The position numbers were made by a program, and so were the translations under genes. This document shows, in pieces, positions 5,680 through 6,452 of a DNA stretch of 6,452 nt; the first letter of the stretch is position 1, and the number at the start of each line of letters is the position of its first letter. Source of the stretch: an uncultured Bacilli bacterium (GTDB lineage: Bacteria; Bacillota_I; Bacilli_A; RF39; UBA660). The DNA lies in the NCBI GenBank assembly GCA_947628765.1, contig CANRBD010000061.1, positions 1-6,452 of the forward strand. The letters are read 5' to 3'. Under the pieces are notes generated by a model that ran no database searches, was not told the DNA's origin, and was given only the letters and a program-made list of their open reading frames with translations.

Positions 5680-5683
5680 ACAT

Positions 5684-5711
5684 TAGTATATGATAATCAA
5701 AATTTTAAGTT
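5684..5711 (-). promoter_or_regulatory. Sigma-K-type promoter of spoVIF
   Basis: The -10 CATATACTA (5684-5692) is a perfect match to the sigma-K pattern CATAnnnTA and 7 of 8 to sigma-E CATACAMT. An AAC at 5709-5711 lies 16 bp upstream, as expected for the short sigma-K -35. B. subtilis spoVIF is sigma-K controlled. A caveat is that the start site would fall at or within the Shine-Dalgarno, giving a very short leader. Confidence 0.45.
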
Positions 5712-5716
5712 AATAT

Positions 5717-5749
5717 AATAAAGGAAAGTTAAATAAACTTTCCTTTATT
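5717..5749 (-). terminator. Long hairpin terminator of the surface-protein gene
   Basis: A perfect 14-bp stem, AATAAAGGAAAGTT (5717-5730) with AACTTTCCTTTATT (5736-5749), encloses a 5-nt loop. The T-tract after it is poor in both directions (ATATTA on the minus strand). The stop codon (5745-5747) lies inside the upstream arm. Confidence 0.7.
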
Positions 5750-6452
5750 GTATTATATATGGACTATTTTGGGTGCCTTTACCTGATAAGGTAATAGTTG
5801 ATTGTAGATATAAAGCAGGGAAGACAATCCCATCAGTGGAATGCGCTCCTGGGCCATTGATGGTACCGCTAGCGGCCACCGCGAACACACCGTTCGTATT
5901 ATCACCACCAGGCGAGAGCGTCCAGTAAAACACACCAGCAAAATCCTTGACCATCCATGATGTGTTTTTACATGATGAATAATTAGCCCTTACTAATTTA
6001 AATGTTCCACATTTGGCTATATCACTATTTGACTTAATGTAATCACTTGCTTGAATTAATCCGATGTTACTTTTAGCACTTGCTACTTTTTCTTCTTCTA
6101 CTTGTTTGGCTAAAGTATCATTTCCCCATGAAACAGGACCATAATAGAATTCATGTTCTTGTATGCTATCTGTATTGGCTTCGATGGTATTATAATAGTT
6201 TGTATTTAAGTATGTTTTGATTTCACTATCTTTTTCAACTGCACCCTTCCACCTATTATCCGCGCTTGTATAGCTTTCTGTCTCTGCCCATGCATTACAT
6301 CCAGATGTTGGAGCACTACCTAGTGCACAATATCCAGTATCACGTTTTCCATTTGCATCAAATGCTATTTGTGTTACCCTTGTGTCATCTGTTGGATTTT
6401 TCATTATCTTAATTGTTCCATCTTCTTCTAAAGAAACTATTCTCCAATCTTC
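5745..6452 (-). CDS. C-terminal part of putative surface protein with DGR-like variable domain
   Basis: The reading frame is open to the window edge: 16 codons (EDWRIVSLEEDGTIKIM) precede the first internal ATG at 6404, so that ATG is not the true start and the N-terminus is missing. The visible 235 residues begin with a WRIV...DGTIKI motif. Two Cys pairs follow (CALGSAPTSGC; CGTFKLVRANYSSC) and may be disulfides. A WMVKDFAGVFYWTLSP stretch leads into a Gly/Ala/Asn/Ser/Thr-rich segment and a conserved-looking end, FPALYLQSTITLSGKGTQNSPY. From memory this layout (WTLSP...variable...PALYLKS) is a recurrent family of uncultured gut Bacillota, some with prepilin-like N-termini and sometimes labelled DUF6273. 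I could not verify that. The last third is GC-rich and adenine-poor, unlike the rest of the gene. The function may be ligand binding at the surface (inference). Confidence 0.75.
   Translation of the reverse strand, partial: EDWRIVSLEEDGTIKIMKNPTDDTRVTQIAFDANGKRDTGYCALGSAPTSGCNAWAETESYTSADNRWKGAVEKDSEIKTYLNTNYYNTIEANTDSIQEHEFYYGPVSWGNDTLAKQVEEEKVASAKSNIGLIQASDYIKSNSDIAKCGTFKLVRANYSSCKNTSWMVKDFAGVFYWTLSPGGDNTNGVFAVAASGTINGPGAHSTDGIVFPALYLQSTITLSGKGTQNSPYIIQ
5820..5939 (-). other. Candidate DGR variable region (VR)
   Basis: By hand count, 5821-5940 has about 56% GC, against about 30% in 5941-6000. Coding-strand adenine is about 16%, against about 38%. The 30 codons at 5820-5909 contain 22 that end in C or T and none for Lys, Gln, Glu, Met or Trp, as expected if AAY codons of a template had their adenines randomised. 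The segment lies near the 3' end of the gene, where DGR variable regions lie, between conserved-looking WTLSP and PALYL. No template repeat or reverse transcriptase is in the window. Confidence 0.5.

Noticed and set aside
5745..6404. ATG at 6404 as the true start of the surface protein
   Set aside because: The frame stays open upstream to the window edge and encodes the WRIV...DGTIKI motif; no Shine-Dalgarno precedes the ATG.
1..6452. DGR template repeat, reverse transcriptase or accessory protein within the window
   Set aside because: No reverse-transcriptase motif (such as YxDD in an RT context) in any gene, and I saw no second copy of the GC-rich patch; only the candidate target is here.
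1..6452. tRNA, rRNA, riboswitch, T-box, CRISPR or insertion-sequence features
   Set aside because: The gaps between genes are under 200 bases and are accounted for by promoters and terminators; no cloverleaf, direct-repeat array or transposase was seen.

Overview
The window is AT-rich and every gene lies on the minus strand, so transcription runs from position 6452 towards 1. Trp is encoded by TGG and the stops are TAA or TAG, so the standard bacterial code fits. SpoIVA and SpoVIF mark an endospore-forming, low-GC Bacillota lineage of the Bacilli/Erysipelotrichia type. An uncultured gut member is my inference; I cannot name a species.

In transcription order the window opens with the 3' part of a putative surface-protein gene (6452-5745). 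Near its end is a GC-rich, adenine-depleted stretch that resembles the variable region of a diversity-generating retroelement (DGR) target. Next come spoVIF (TTG start, sigma-K-like promoter), spoIVA, and an HU gene with a strong promoter behind helically phased A-tracts. A chain of closely spaced genes follows: cca (GTG start), a short exported protein of unknown function, dnaD and nth. The last gene (235-1, running off the window) encodes a BRO-N/DinD-like protein, and its promoter carries a good Gram-positive LexA (SOS) box.

The order spoIVA-HU-cca-dnaD-nth matches the relative order and direction of the same genes in Bacillus subtilis with the intervening genes missing. The core is therefore ancestral chromosome, flanked by accessory genes on both sides. 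Working roles: spore basement layer and coat (spoIVA, spoVIF), nucleoid structure (HU), tRNA 3'-end maturation (cca), replication initiation (dnaD) and base-excision repair (nth).

Intrinsic terminators follow nearly every unit, and in five cases the stop codon lies in or at the edge of the hairpin's upstream arm. No tRNA, rRNA, CRISPR array, insertion sequence or plus-strand gene was seen, and no gap between genes exceeds 300 bases. The longest gaps, 236-380 and 3669-3866, hold promoters and terminators.
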